DNA of 49,620 bases from Treponemataceae bacterium. Lineage in GTDB: Bacteria > Spirochaetota > Spirochaetia > Treponematales > Treponemataceae. Location: positions 1 to 49,620 of the forward strand of contig JAIKVO010000067.1 of assembly GCA_024685655.1 (NCBI GenBank), written 5' to 3'. Position numbers and translations under genes: made by a program. The notes below the pieces were generated by a model, which ran no database searches, was not told the origin of the DNA, and worked only from the letters and a program-made list of their open reading frames with translations. Every line of letters begins with the position of its first letter. Position 1 is the stretch's first letter. Positions 8,567 through 17,400 of the stretch are shown piece after piece.

Positions 8567-9976
8567 ATGAGCACAAAATCAAAGAAAGAAAAGGTATCGG
8601 ACATGAGAAACGAGAAAAAAGGTACGCTGCCCAAAGCATTCAAATACTATATATGTCTTCTTGCCATTGCAGTTGTTGTAGGTATAATAATAGCAAGCAT
8701 AAAGTTTTTTGGCACAGAAAAGGCGCAGAGATCAGCTTCCATAAACATTGAGTTTGCTTATGAAGGAGCTGCATACAGCCTGACACCCACAAAAGATCAT
8801 TTTTCTATGGAGGAGATAAAGGAAAATGATTTTATCTCCCAATTCCTTAGTGAGGCCGGGCTTTCAAGTAAATATACGCCGGAACAGATAATCTCAAGCA
8901 TAGAGATAAATGGTTTATATCCTCATGATGTTATAAGCCTTATTAAAGGTTTCAACTCACTTTACGATTTCTCCGAAAGCCGCACCGTATCTATAAATGA
9001 TTATTATCCAACTGCATACACAATCAAGTTATACGATGATTTCGACGAAACTATATCAGATACAGATTTAAGAAACCTTGTGCAAAAATTAGCTGAAGCG
9101 TACAAGAGCTATTTTATTTCTGAGTATGTTTATAAATTTGATACAGCATCGTTTGATAAGATTTTAGTACTTGATGATTTTGATTATTTGCAGCGCGTAA
9201 AAATTATAACTTTAAGAATTAATGAAATCAAAAAATATGCAAATGAAATGGCAACTCTTGATTCATCATTCAATAGTAACGGAATGAATTTCAATGACAT
9301 TATTCTTAAGTGCAACAGTATAACGAATGATTATATTACCGGCATTGAAGCATTTATTATAGCGAATTCAGTAACTATCTCGAAAGAAAGACTACAAAAT
9401 CAATATAAATACGAAATAAAGCTTTTGGAAAACGAAAAGAAATATAAAGAAACCAGCCTAAATGAATTAAATGCGCTCATCGATGCGTATCCGACAGATA
9501 GCATTCTTTATATCAGCTCCGGTGATTCTTTAGTCAAGATAGACAGTAACTCAAAACAAACTTATGAAAGACTGATAGATGAAAAACGAAGTATTTCTGA
9601 TGATCTTATTTCAATAAATACAGAGCTTGAAAAATATAATATGTATTTGAATGCGTTGACAAACACGTCAGGTAACGTCACGCAATCTAACATCACTAAC
9701 AGTATATCCGAAACTGACAGAAAAGTTAATGATGTCATGCAAACCTTTTTCGCAATGTTAAAGGACTATAACAATACGATAGTCAATGAAGATTCTATTT
9801 TGCTTGATACTGCTAAATACAATGGAGCCAAATTGCTTTCCGGCAGTTTCATCATTGCCCTGATCAAATCTATTGGTCCGCTTTTTATAATCGTAATGGT
9901 TATTTGTTGTATCCATGCAGCATTGAGTGCAATCAAAAAGCATAAAAAACTCCTGCAAGTTGTAGAAAAAGCTTGA
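8567..9976 (+). CDS. Wzz-like chain-length-type membrane protein, copy 2
   Basis: 469 residues, immediately downstream of its paralog with an AAGAGG site overlapping the upstream stop. It has the same layout: membrane segment near residues 27-45 (YYICLLAIAVVVGIIIA), a long helical, Asn/Ser/Tyr-rich extracytoplasmic region, and a second membrane segment near 430-455 (LFIIVMVICCIHAAL). Paralogy with copy 1 shows in parallel segments such as YFISEYVYKFDTASFD against YFYTTYGFLKLPDSNLD, each followed by a LDY/FDY helix. It lacks the clear ELDLIRVF motif of copy 1. The pair may form a mixed oligomer. The transcript ends at the strong hairpin that follows. Confidence 0.55.
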   Translation: MSTKSKKEKVSDMRNEKKGTLPKAFKYYICLLAIAVVVGIIIASIKFFGTEKAQRSASINIEFAYEGAAYSLTPTKDHFSMEEIKENDFISQFLSEAGLSSKYTPEQIISSIEINGLYPHDVISLIKGFNSLYDFSESRTVSINDYYPTAYTIKLYDDFDETISDTDLRNLVQKLAEAYKSYFISEYVYKFDTASFDKILVLDDFDYLQRVKIITLRINEIKKYANEMATLDSSFNSNGMNFNDIILKCNSITNDYITGIEAFIIANSVTISKERLQNQYKYEIKLLENEKKYKETSLNELNALIDAYPTDSILYISSGDSLVKIDSNSKQTYERLIDEKRSISDDLISINTELEKYNMYLNALTNTSGNVTQSNITNSISETDRKVNDVMQTFFAMLKDYNNTIVNEDSILLDTAKYNGAKLLSGSFIIALIKSIGPLFIIVMVICCIHAALSAIKKHKKLLQVVEKA

Positions 9977-10002
9977 GCAAGCAATTAAAGCAATGCGTTC
10001 AG

Positions 10003-10042
10003 AAACTGCCCCTAACAGAAATCGTTACGGGCAGTTTTTTTT
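10003..10042 (+). terminator. Strong intrinsic terminator of the Wzz-like pair
   Basis: AACTGCCCCTAAC and GTTACGGGCAGTT form a 13-bp stem with one mismatch and a 7-base loop, followed by an unbroken run of eight or so T. It lies 27 bases after the stop of the second gene. Confidence 0.9.
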
Positions 10043-10057
10043 CGGTGGCAGTACAAA

Positions 10058-11191
10058 TTACTGAACTGGTTTTGACGAGTTTTCTTTTCCAGGAGTAGCT
10101 TGACTTGTTGCGACAACAATCCAATCGGATGCAAAAACAGGAACGGGCCACAAAAAGTCTTCGCTGGCGACATCAGCTGCAAGTTGTGCAATATTTTGCC
10201 TAGAAACGGTACGCGTCGCTGTGACTTTGTCGGAACATACAGCATTTGAAACGGAATCTCCGTCAATCCAAATATCTGCAAGGAATGCGCTTTGTGCAGC
10301 TTCCCCAACAATAGCCGCCTGCCAGTTCTCTTTTCCAGACTCAGCGATAAGAAGCGCATCAAGCATTCTGCCCCGGCTCCGCTCCCAAAGCATAATAACA
10401 GACGTTTTGCCTATAACTTTTGCGTTCTCGTTAAGCCAGAAATCACGCGATCCGGGGCAGGAATCGGTAGCGGTAGATGCAGATAGCGAAGACGGCTCTG
10501 AATCAGTCTCATCGATACAAAACGCTTTTTGGTCATCGTAGCGTCTTAGGTGTATCACTATGTATTCTCCAGCGCATACCTCAGCCGCAGGAAGCGTATA
10601 CTTATAGGAAGACGTCTTGTTATACGCAATCTCAAGAATCATTCCGCCCGTGTTTCCTCCGGAAAGACAATACAACTCTACGAATTCCGGCTTCGGCTTT
10701 GAGGCTTCTGTCCTGACCTCACTCAAAATAATTTTTGGAACCATCTCATTGTATCCATAGAATGCGGTTGAGAACGACAGCGTATTTCCTTTTTTGTCCT
10801 CCGCCTCCGCAAACAACACATACTCTTTGCCGCACTCAGTTTTTTCCGGCATATGAAGAGTATACTCGACTCCATTCTCAACATTGGTCTTATCCAAATC
10901 AGCAGATGTCATGCTTATCTTCGAACACTCGAATTCAGCCTCGCTGGCGGAGGACGGGCTTATATACAAATAATCAAGTACAATCTCGTCCGAAAAAACA
11001 AGTTTCAGCGAATCTGATCCTGCCACAATAAAATCCAAAAGCTTGGGCGAAGAGTAATCACCCCCGATTATGGTTATGCCTTCCGGATTAATTTTACACG
11101 AAGCGGCTGTCACTGGAAAACATATAGCCGTAACAACTCCGGCGATAACGGCAATTTCGCCAAAAGCCCTGAACAAACGATCTTTTGTCAT
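10058..11191 (-). CDS. Exported protein with a lamin-tail-like domain
   Basis: About 377 residues from MTKDRLFRAF, chosen because GGAGGT sits 4 bases upstream; the ATG at 11209 has no such site. The N-terminus has a basic start and hydrophobic stretch (IAVIAGVVTAICFPVTAA) consistent with a Sec signal. A beta-rich first half is followed at about residues 155-260 by a lamin-tail (LTD)-type segment: ILSEVRTEASKPKPEFVELY, then LPAAEVCAGEYIVIHLR, and later an ASDWIVVATSQATPG ending. LTD domains in bacteria occur in secreted and surface proteins and bind nucleic acids or other ligands. Cellular role unknown. The gene is convergent with the Wzz-like pair. Confidence 0.6.
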   Translation of the reverse strand: MTKDRLFRAFGEIAVIAGVVTAICFPVTAASCKINPEGITIIGGDYSSPKLLDFIVAGSDSLKLVFSDEIVLDYLYISPSSASEAEFECSKISMTSADLDKTNVENGVEYTLHMPEKTECGKEYVLFAEAEDKKGNTLSFSTAFYGYNEMVPKIILSEVRTEASKPKPEFVELYCLSGGNTGGMILEIAYNKTSSYKYTLPAAEVCAGEYIVIHLRRYDDQKAFCIDETDSEPSSLSASTATDSCPGSRDFWLNENAKVIGKTSVIMLWERSRGRMLDALLIAESGKENWQAAIVGEAAQSAFLADIWIDGDSVSNAVCSDKVTATRTVSRQNIAQLAADVASEDFLWPVPVFASDWIVVATSQATPGKENSSKPVQ

Positions 11192-11378
11192 GCTACCTCC
11201 AATAAACATTGATTTTTGATTAATCCCAAAAAATCATAAATATGCTCTGATTTTCCTCATACTAAAAAGTCCTGATACAATACTTATACGAATTCCTAAA
11301 TGATTTTTTTCATGTTTTCGGAGGAAAAAAAACAAAAAACTTCTTTTTTTTGCATTTAACTATCGTTATACTTGCTAT

Positions 11379-11804
11379 ATGAATTTTGAAATAAAAAACC
11401 TCACACTATACAATGATCTCATTTTCACGAAAGATGACCAAAATCCCATAATGAAAACTGAAGAACTTTCCGTTTTTACGAACCGTGTCAAAACTAATGA
11501 CATGAATCCGGAGCAAAGCGAATATCTGACTGATGGAAAATGGTGCGGATATGGACTGGCACCCGAAGCAGGGCTTATTGCAGGAAGCAAACCGGACGGC
11601 GTAATACCGGCAGGAAAATATCTTTTCGTCCAGTTTTTCCTTGACTCTCAGGAAGAAAATCAACTGCTATGCGTGAACGCCGCAGAAGCATTATTCTTGG
11701 AAGCATCGTGGCAGGAAATCACACTTAAGGACACAGTTTTTATCCGCACACTTGCCGAAGGAAACAAAAAAGTCTGCCAACTGTTCAGAGAAATACAAAA
11801 ATAG
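11379..11804 (+). CDS. Small protein, possibly GyrI-like effector-binding fold
   Basis: 141 residues, cytosolic, no signal peptide. The middle part DGVIPAGKYLFVQF resembles the conserved IPAGKYAVF element of GyrI-like/SBM small-molecule-binding domains (as in SbmC or AraC effector domains), and the tail ends in QLFREIQK. No DNA-binding part is present. A TATACT -10 box ends 6 bases before the ATG and there is no ribosome site, so the mRNA may be leaderless. The assignment to GyrI-like is weak; the gene itself looks real because the frame is intact and followed by a terminator. Confidence 0.5.
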   Translation: MNFEIKNLTLYNDLIFTKDDQNPIMKTEELSVFTNRVKTNDMNPEQSEYLTDGKWCGYGLAPEAGLIAGSKPDGVIPAGKYLFVQFFLDSQEENQLLCVNAAEALFLEASWQEITLKDTVFIRTLAEGNKKVCQLFREIQK

Positions 11805-11870
11805 GGGACAAATATTCAGATGTAATATTGACGGTTTTTATAAATCTTGATATTTCAGCGAATTACAATC

Positions 11871-11920
11871 CAAAAGCAATCTCGAAAAGTCACAGAAAAG
11901 ATTTTTTGAGATTGCCTTTA
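11871..11920. terminator. Bidirectional terminator
   Basis: GCAATCTC (11876-11883) pairs with GAGATTGC (11908-11915). CTTTATTT follows on the plus strand and TTTTGG on the minus strand. It sits between two convergent genes. Confidence 0.6.
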
Positions 11921-12628
11921 TTTCAAGACAAAAGTTTCGACCATGTAGCGTACGGACGGGGCAGCATTCTCTTCTTCGCTTATTTTCTCAACGATGATGA
12001 CGAAATTTGTCGCCGTTTTGTCGCAAATTATCTTTTCGATCGCATATCCACTTATTCCGCGGCGTTTTATATCCGGGCTGCCAGCCACTATTTTGTTAAT
12101 CAACTTACCTTCCGCGTTTTTTTTCTCGACCGTTATATAAAACGAAGATGTCATCGATGCACCCTTGCCTTCAGAATATGAAACAAGTTTGAAAGTATAC
12201 TGCATCGTGCCAGCCGCGGTAGAATGCTCAAAATCTCTTATACTGATTTCGTTTTCCGCGATCTTTGTGTTATACGGCCTGATGTAAAGCACTTCCGACA
12301 TATCTGCCGGAGAAGCTTTCCATGAAGAAATCCAGCCAGAGTTTTTCTTTTTCAATTCATCATATACAGCAGCCCCGCTTTTTCCGGCAGTTGACTCTGT
12401 GGCATTTGTCCTGTAGATTCCGTTCGTTCTGAACGAATTATTCTCAATATCAACAGCATAAAGTTCGGCATACCCACGGAATGTTTTGTCGGTCGTACCG
12501 TACTGACCGAAAAGATATGTCTTTCCGTCCGCAGAAAAGCCTATATCATCGAAAACAGCGACATCGCCCGCAAAAAGATATGCGAAAAAAAGGCAAAGGC
12601 TCAGAACAACGAATATGCATCTTTTCAT
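11918..12628 (-). CDS. DUF2259 predicted secreted protein
   Basis: 236 residues from MKRCIFVVLSLCLFFAYLFAG, a clean Sec signal peptide with likely cleavage after FAG. The mature start FDDIGFSADGKTYLFGQYG is the signature of DUF2259, a family of secreted proteins reported from spirochaetes. Function is unknown; the domain is beta-rich and probably periplasmic. The start at 12628 is preferred over an upstream in-frame ATG at 12712 because it begins the signal peptide and has a GGAG site. It is convergent with the GyrI-like gene and divergent from the membrane protein at 12879. Confidence 0.75.
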   Translation of the reverse strand: MKRCIFVVLSLCLFFAYLFAGDVAVFDDIGFSADGKTYLFGQYGTTDKTFRGYAELYAVDIENNSFRTNGIYRTNATESTAGKSGAAVYDELKKKNSGWISSWKASPADMSEVLYIRPYNTKIAENEISIRDFEHSTAAGTMQYTFKLVSYSEGKGASMTSSFYITVEKKNAEGKLINKIVAGSPDIKRRGISGYAIEKIICDKTATNFVIIVEKISEEENAAPSVRYMVETFVLK

Positions 12629-12743
12629 AAAAAACACTCCAAAAACTGTTACATTCCGCAAGCAAGCTAAAAACCAGACCTGCTCACAAAGATATTTACG
12701 AAAACCTGACAAGTTTTGTAAACACCTCTGATTTTATCTCAAA

Positions 12744-12763
12744 AACCGCAATTTTATGCGGTT
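12744..12763. repeat. Short inverted repeat in a divergent promoter region
   Basis: AACCGCA, 6-base loop, TGCGGTT. Read on the minus strand it is followed by TTTGAG, so it could weakly terminate or attenuate the transcript of the DUF2259 gene; it could also be an operator. Confidence 0.35.
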
Positions 12764-12842
12764 AATGCAGCACTGTCTCAAACGATGACAATTATAGAAA
12801 CAGGCTATACACTTTTTATTTTCGGTTTTTGAAAGAACTCGC

Positions 12843-12871
12843 TTTACATAAATTTGTCTTACGGTTATTCT
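12843..12871 (+). promoter_or_regulatory. Promoter of the 12879 gene, leaderless configuration
   Basis: TTTACA (12843-12848), 17 bp, TATTCT (12866-12871), then 7 bases to the ATG. No Shine-Dalgarno sequence. Confidence 0.5.
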
Positions 12872-12878
12872 TTAAAAC

Positions 12879-13697
12879 ATGACACTGAATTACCGCAACC
12901 GGCTCATGAAAACAGTTTCAATCATCTCATTCAGCCAGCTGATTGTATTTGCAGCACTTTTTATATACCGGTATGCTACAGAAAAAACTATACCTTTTGA
13001 ATATACGGCTCTAACATTCGACACAAGCTCAGTGAAATTATTTATAGAAACCCTGATTCAGCCATACTCATTTGCTGCTCTTGCCGCCACAGCGATCCTA
13101 GCAGTGTACACCCCCGTTACATGCATGGTTATCAGCTATGTCTTTGAGAAAACACAATCCCCTGAGATTCTTTATTTTTTGGGTTTTCTTGTGGGTTGCA
13201 TGATAGAGACATTCCGTCTTTGCATTCCTCTTTTTGATTTATGGAACGGTTACTCAGAATTTCTAATCTATATTGGGAAACTTGTTTTCGCCGGACGAAT
13301 TCTGACAGTTCTGAGCCTGCTTTTCTCAGCCGTTTTTTCCTCTGACGACAAAATTCAAGAAGCGGACAGAAACCTGATAATTGCTGTAGTCGTCTCTGTC
13401 GTTTTCGCAACGGCTGTCGGAATCGACACACGGACAATTCTGCCTTCAATGATGGTCAACACAAGCTTCCAATCATTTTTCACATTCGCAAGGATTTTCA
13501 TAGCGGCTATGACAGTGATAGCATTTCTTTTTAATAAAAAAACTAAGACGATGTTGTCATATGCGGTGCTTTTCTCCGGTTACATCTGCCTTACTATCTC
13601 CGAAAACATAATAACAACTACACTTGGATTCATTCTTTTGTGGATAGGAACAGAAACTTATTTCAGAGGATTACACAACTACTATCTTTGGAAATAG
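12879..13697 (+). CDS. Integral membrane protein, about 7-8 segments
   Basis: 272 residues, mostly hydrophobic. Segments run roughly at 14-32, 60-85, 95-115, 125-150, 163-180, 198-215, 222-240 and 245-262. Charged residues in loops are few and there is no recognised catalytic motif. The even spacing and a Tyr-rich end (FRGLHNYYLWK) recall multi-helix sensory (7TM/MASE-like) domains, but no output domain is attached. I do not recognise the family. Transcription appears to start at the ATG itself. It converges with the lipid kinase gene, whose stop lies 47 bases on. Confidence 0.7.
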   Translation: MTLNYRNRLMKTVSIISFSQLIVFAALFIYRYATEKTIPFEYTALTFDTSSVKLFIETLIQPYSFAALAATAILAVYTPVTCMVISYVFEKTQSPEILYFLGFLVGCMIETFRLCIPLFDLWNGYSEFLIYIGKLVFAGRILTVLSLLFSAVFSSDDKIQEADRNLIIAVVVSVVFATAVGIDTRTILPSMMVNTSFQSFFTFARIFIAAMTVIAFLFNKKTKTMLSYAVLFSGYICLTISENIITTTLGFILLWIGTETYFRGLHNYYLWK

Positions 13698-13743
13698 ATA
13701 CTTTCAAAAACTCGTAGAATGCGTCATTTAGCGAATAAAATGA

Positions 13744-14439
13744 TTAAATACCGGCGATTACAGGAAAAAAGAATCTTATTACGGCAGAAACAATCACAGG
13801 TATTATAAGATTATCCAAATCTTTGAGCGGCAATAGCTCTATGAACATACCCACAACAGCGACGGACAAAGAAAGTACACATGAACCAAACACGGCATAC
13901 GATGAAATGAATATCGCAAGGAAACAGGCAAGACTCCCTGCAGCAGTTTTTCCCTGAGTGAACGGGATGACACACTGTCCGAACATTTTTCCAGAAAGGC
14001 TCGCAAGTCCGTCGCCAAAAGCAAGCGCAAAAACTCCTGCTGTCGCAATTTTGTAATCAAAAATCAAGATTGTAAAAAGAACACCCAGACAAAGCGTCAC
14101 TGGACCAAGGACAAAATGATCCGAATCACGTTTTCTTGCCGCAGCTTCCGTAATCTTGGAAACAATCGGTACAGTTTTTCCGGAAAGCCTGATTACTTCT
14201 GTAATAGAATAAATAACGAGAGCCGCAACAAGAAGAAAAACTATGAGCGGCCGCGAAAAAGACAGGACGAGTGGCACAAACGCAGTTCCCATGTGAATTA
14301 ATTTCCTGAACAATTCTTTGACAATTATGTAGAACCACTTCCGTTGTACAATTCCGGCTATTCCGCTCTCAGACAATCTGCATACTGACGAGCCACTTTT
14401 TTTTCTTCTGTCATTCCACTTTTTCATAGTTTCTACCAT
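13744..14439 (-). CDS. Dolichol kinase / CTP-dependent lipid kinase family protein
   Basis: 231 residues, polytopic. The family marks are ELFRKLIHMG near residue 42, a loop with ARKRDSDHFVLGPVT, and FGDGLASLSGKMFG near 140, matching the SEC59/Dgk1/phytol-kinase family that phosphorylates diacylglycerol or polyprenols using CTP; such genes are often annotated as phosphatidate cytidylyltransferase. The precise lipid substrate is unknown. The N-terminus preceding the family start is unusually long and basic (about 40 residues), and neither the ATG at 14439 nor that at 14427 has a ribosome site, so the start is uncertain. It lies 41 bases downstream of the FlcA-like gene on the same strand, probably one transcription unit. 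Confidence 0.7.
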   Translation of the reverse strand: MVETMKKWNDRRKKSGSSVCRLSESGIAGIVQRKWFYIIVKELFRKLIHMGTAFVPLVLSFSRPLIVFLLVAALVIYSITEVIRLSGKTVPIVSKITEAAARKRDSDHFVLGPVTLCLGVLFTILIFDYKIATAGVFALAFGDGLASLSGKMFGQCVIPFTQGKTAAGSLACFLAIFISSYAVFGSCVLSLSVAVVGMFIELLPLKDLDNLIIPVIVSAVIRFFFPVIAGI

Positions 14440-14443
14440 CAGT

Positions 14444-14466
14444 AAAGCCCGTAAATCACCGGCTTT
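14444..14466. repeat. Hairpin in the FlcA-like / lipid kinase gap
   Basis: AAAGCC (14444-14449) and GGCTTT (14461-14466), loop of 11. It lies between the stop of the upstream gene and the start of the next on the minus strand, with no strong T tract; a partial terminator or processing site at most. Confidence 0.35.
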
Positions 14467-14480
14467 TAATTATAGCATCG

Positions 14481-17400
14481 TCATTCGAATTCCGGCTGAC
14501 TCAACATTTTCTCGCCATACAAAACTCTCGGTATGGCCGTATATATCTCTGGTTCATAAGGACTGTTCGGAACAGTCAGATACTTAAGGTTCTGGGCGGC
14601 AAGATTCGTTCCCTCAAGCCGTATCATCGTAGCTTGATTTCGTGTAAGCGCATCCCACGCTCTTGTGGATTCAGTAAGAAGGCTCATCGCCCTTGCATTA
14701 TACATGCTGTTCGAATTTCGCTTTGCAAGCCGCGAAAGAGTAACGCCAAGATTGTTCGCTGTTTTCATATACATCTCTACAAGAGCCCCCTGTTCCTCAC
14801 GAAGCTGTGGATAAAGGACTCCGGCAGTTTCTTTTTCCCTGTCGAGCAAATCTATAAGCTTTTCGTAATATCCCTGCGCTGCTGACGTACTATCGCGCAT
14901 AACAAGCGTATTTCCCAATGCGAAAAGAGTGTTCCGTTCCGAAGGCTGATCTGTAATCGTCTTTATAAAAGAATCAAGAGCCTCTCCGGTATTTCCGTTT
15001 ACGTAGTTTATGTAGCCCATTTTGTAGCGTATAGACGGAGTGTCGTTGTGGTTGTCAACCGAGTATTGGTAGTTCAGCAGCGCAGAATCAAAATCACCGG
15101 AGATAAAGTAATCAAGGTCAGCAAGATCTGAGTACAATATTCCGACATTCTCGTCGGAAGCAAGCCCGCTGCGTTTTTGTTCGCTCGTAAACATATCGAT
15201 TCCGGAAACATACATCCGTTCCGCTTCCAGATAAAGCTGATCATCAGTCTTAAGCTCCCCGATAAGCCGGTAAGCATTAATGTTCCGCAAAATACGAGGA
15301 TGTGTCTTTTTCTCAGCAGCCGCAAACACACCGAGAGACTCTTCCAGCACAGCGACAGCAGCTTCAGTATTGTCTGTCTCGACAAAATATCTGCCTAAAT
15401 TATATGTTGATTCGGGAATTTCCGGTGCCTTGAAAACCGCCTGCTCCAAAAGATCCCTCACGTCCTCGATAGAACTGCGGAGATATTCATCTGCTGGCGT
15501 AAGATAACCGAATAGCTTGTCAAGAAGATAGCCGCTAAGCTCGACAAGATCTTGTCCCTCAAGCACATCTTTTTCGATTTGCGGATAGAAATAACTCTTG
15601 AGCGGCAAAACTTCCCGTATCTGATCAGTGCGGATAAAGTAGCGCATCATTCTTGAAAGGTATTGGTCTGTCTGGCCATAAATCGACATCAAATCGGCAT
15701 ATGCGACACGGGCATCCTCGAATTTTGAGCTGTCATTGTTTGTGGCCCATTCAAGGAAAATATCACCAAGAAGGAGCATTCCGTCGGCATTATTTATATG
15801 ATGATCGAGTACATATCGTCTTGTTATTTCTTCTGCCTTCGCGTAGTCCGAAAGCTCGTCAAGCTCCATTCTTGCGTATTCCAGGCCAGCTTTTTTCTCG
15901 TAGTCATACTGATGAACAAGACGCTCGTACATTGCGCCTGCTCGCTCATACTGCTTGTGATCACTATACGACCTTGCGAATTTATAGAACCAGCTTTTCT
16001 TAGCCTTGTAATAAACAGCTTCGTTGAATTTAACTTCTGACTGCGGATAAAGTCCGTTTTCAATAAGAGTATAGCCTTCTTTGTAAAGCATCTCCGCCTT
16101 TACAGGCCGAACGACAAAACGCGCTATTAAGAAAGAGAAAAGCCCGATGAACAGCATGGAAATAACGCTGACAATCGCAATCGGGATAATGCGGTTCTTA
16201 AGACGATATTCAAGAGATTTCTTATATTCCTCGTATTCCGAGACTGTTCGTTTCTCAAAGTTGGCTGGAACTGGAATAGCATAATCGACAAGACTTTCTT
16301 TCTCCAGATAATTTGCAAGAGTACGTGCTGGAGTACGGCTTAGAACCATGTCGATAATTTTCATTATCGTTTCATCCGTAAAATCGGGGTTTACGATAAT
16401 TTCTTGCAGCGCGATACGGAGATTCAGCGGATATCCTTTTAGATTCTCCTTGAAAGTCTTGTATTCTTCCTCTGAAAGCTCGTTTCTTTCCCTTACGACT
16501 TTTTCCTTGCGCTTTCTGCCTTGCTTTGTTTCAGTTTTTATCGATTTCTGCGCTTTTACGTCAGGAATTTCCGGCGGGATAAGGTCAAAATCTGAATCAC
16601 CGGAAAAACCAGGAATTGAGAAATCGTTGTCATTATCGATTGATTCAAAAGAACCTTCCATGCTGCCGGAATCTGGGGCATCCATGGAGAATTCGCTCAT
16701 ATCCCCGAAATCCGGGGCTTCCGGCATCTCGAAAGAAGCCGCTTCTTCTGGATTGAAACTGGATTCTTCAGGATTAAAACCGTCACCTTCCGGCATTGAA
16801 AACGGATCGTCCATAGGAGGAAGCTCGAAACTTCCGCTTTCCGGTTCAGAATCTATAGAAAGAGAAAGCCCGCCGGAAGAGGAACCGGACGAAGCCGCCG
16901 GAGTTGCGAAAAGATCATCGTCATCAATTGAAGAAGAGCCTGTACCTAAGCCAAAATCTGAGTCAGAACCGAAAGACGAATCTGCATCAGAACCGGGCGC
17001 GGTGGCAAAATCGCCAGAAGGAGCCTCTGAAGCTTCAGATGAAGGCATATCAAAATCAGGTAAATCAAAATCGAAATCACCGGAAGAATCTGCAGAAGAA
17101 CCATTAGCACCTGTTTCACTTATCGTCGTTGAATCTGCCCCACCAATATCAGTTTCAAAAGACGGAGCTGTTCCGGTGTCTGAAAGCTCAAAATCGCTTG
17201 AATCAGGAGAAGCATTTGAATCCTGAGAAATATCAAAATCAGAAGGCGCATCAAAATCTGGCATCGAGAAATCAAAGTCTGATCCAGATGCATCAGAAGA
17301 GCCCGCGCCGGGTGCATTTGCAGTCTCAGCTCCACTTGCACCCGCAAGCCCTGACAAATCAGAATCAGGCACGCCAGCAGAAGCCGTCCCATCAGCACCC

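Noticed and set aside
16348-17226. A 292-codon open frame on the plus strand opposite the FlcA-like gene
   Set aside because: It is the mirror of the Asp/Ser-rich repeat codons: a Ser/Glu/Pro-rich frame with no ribosome site, promoter or domain.
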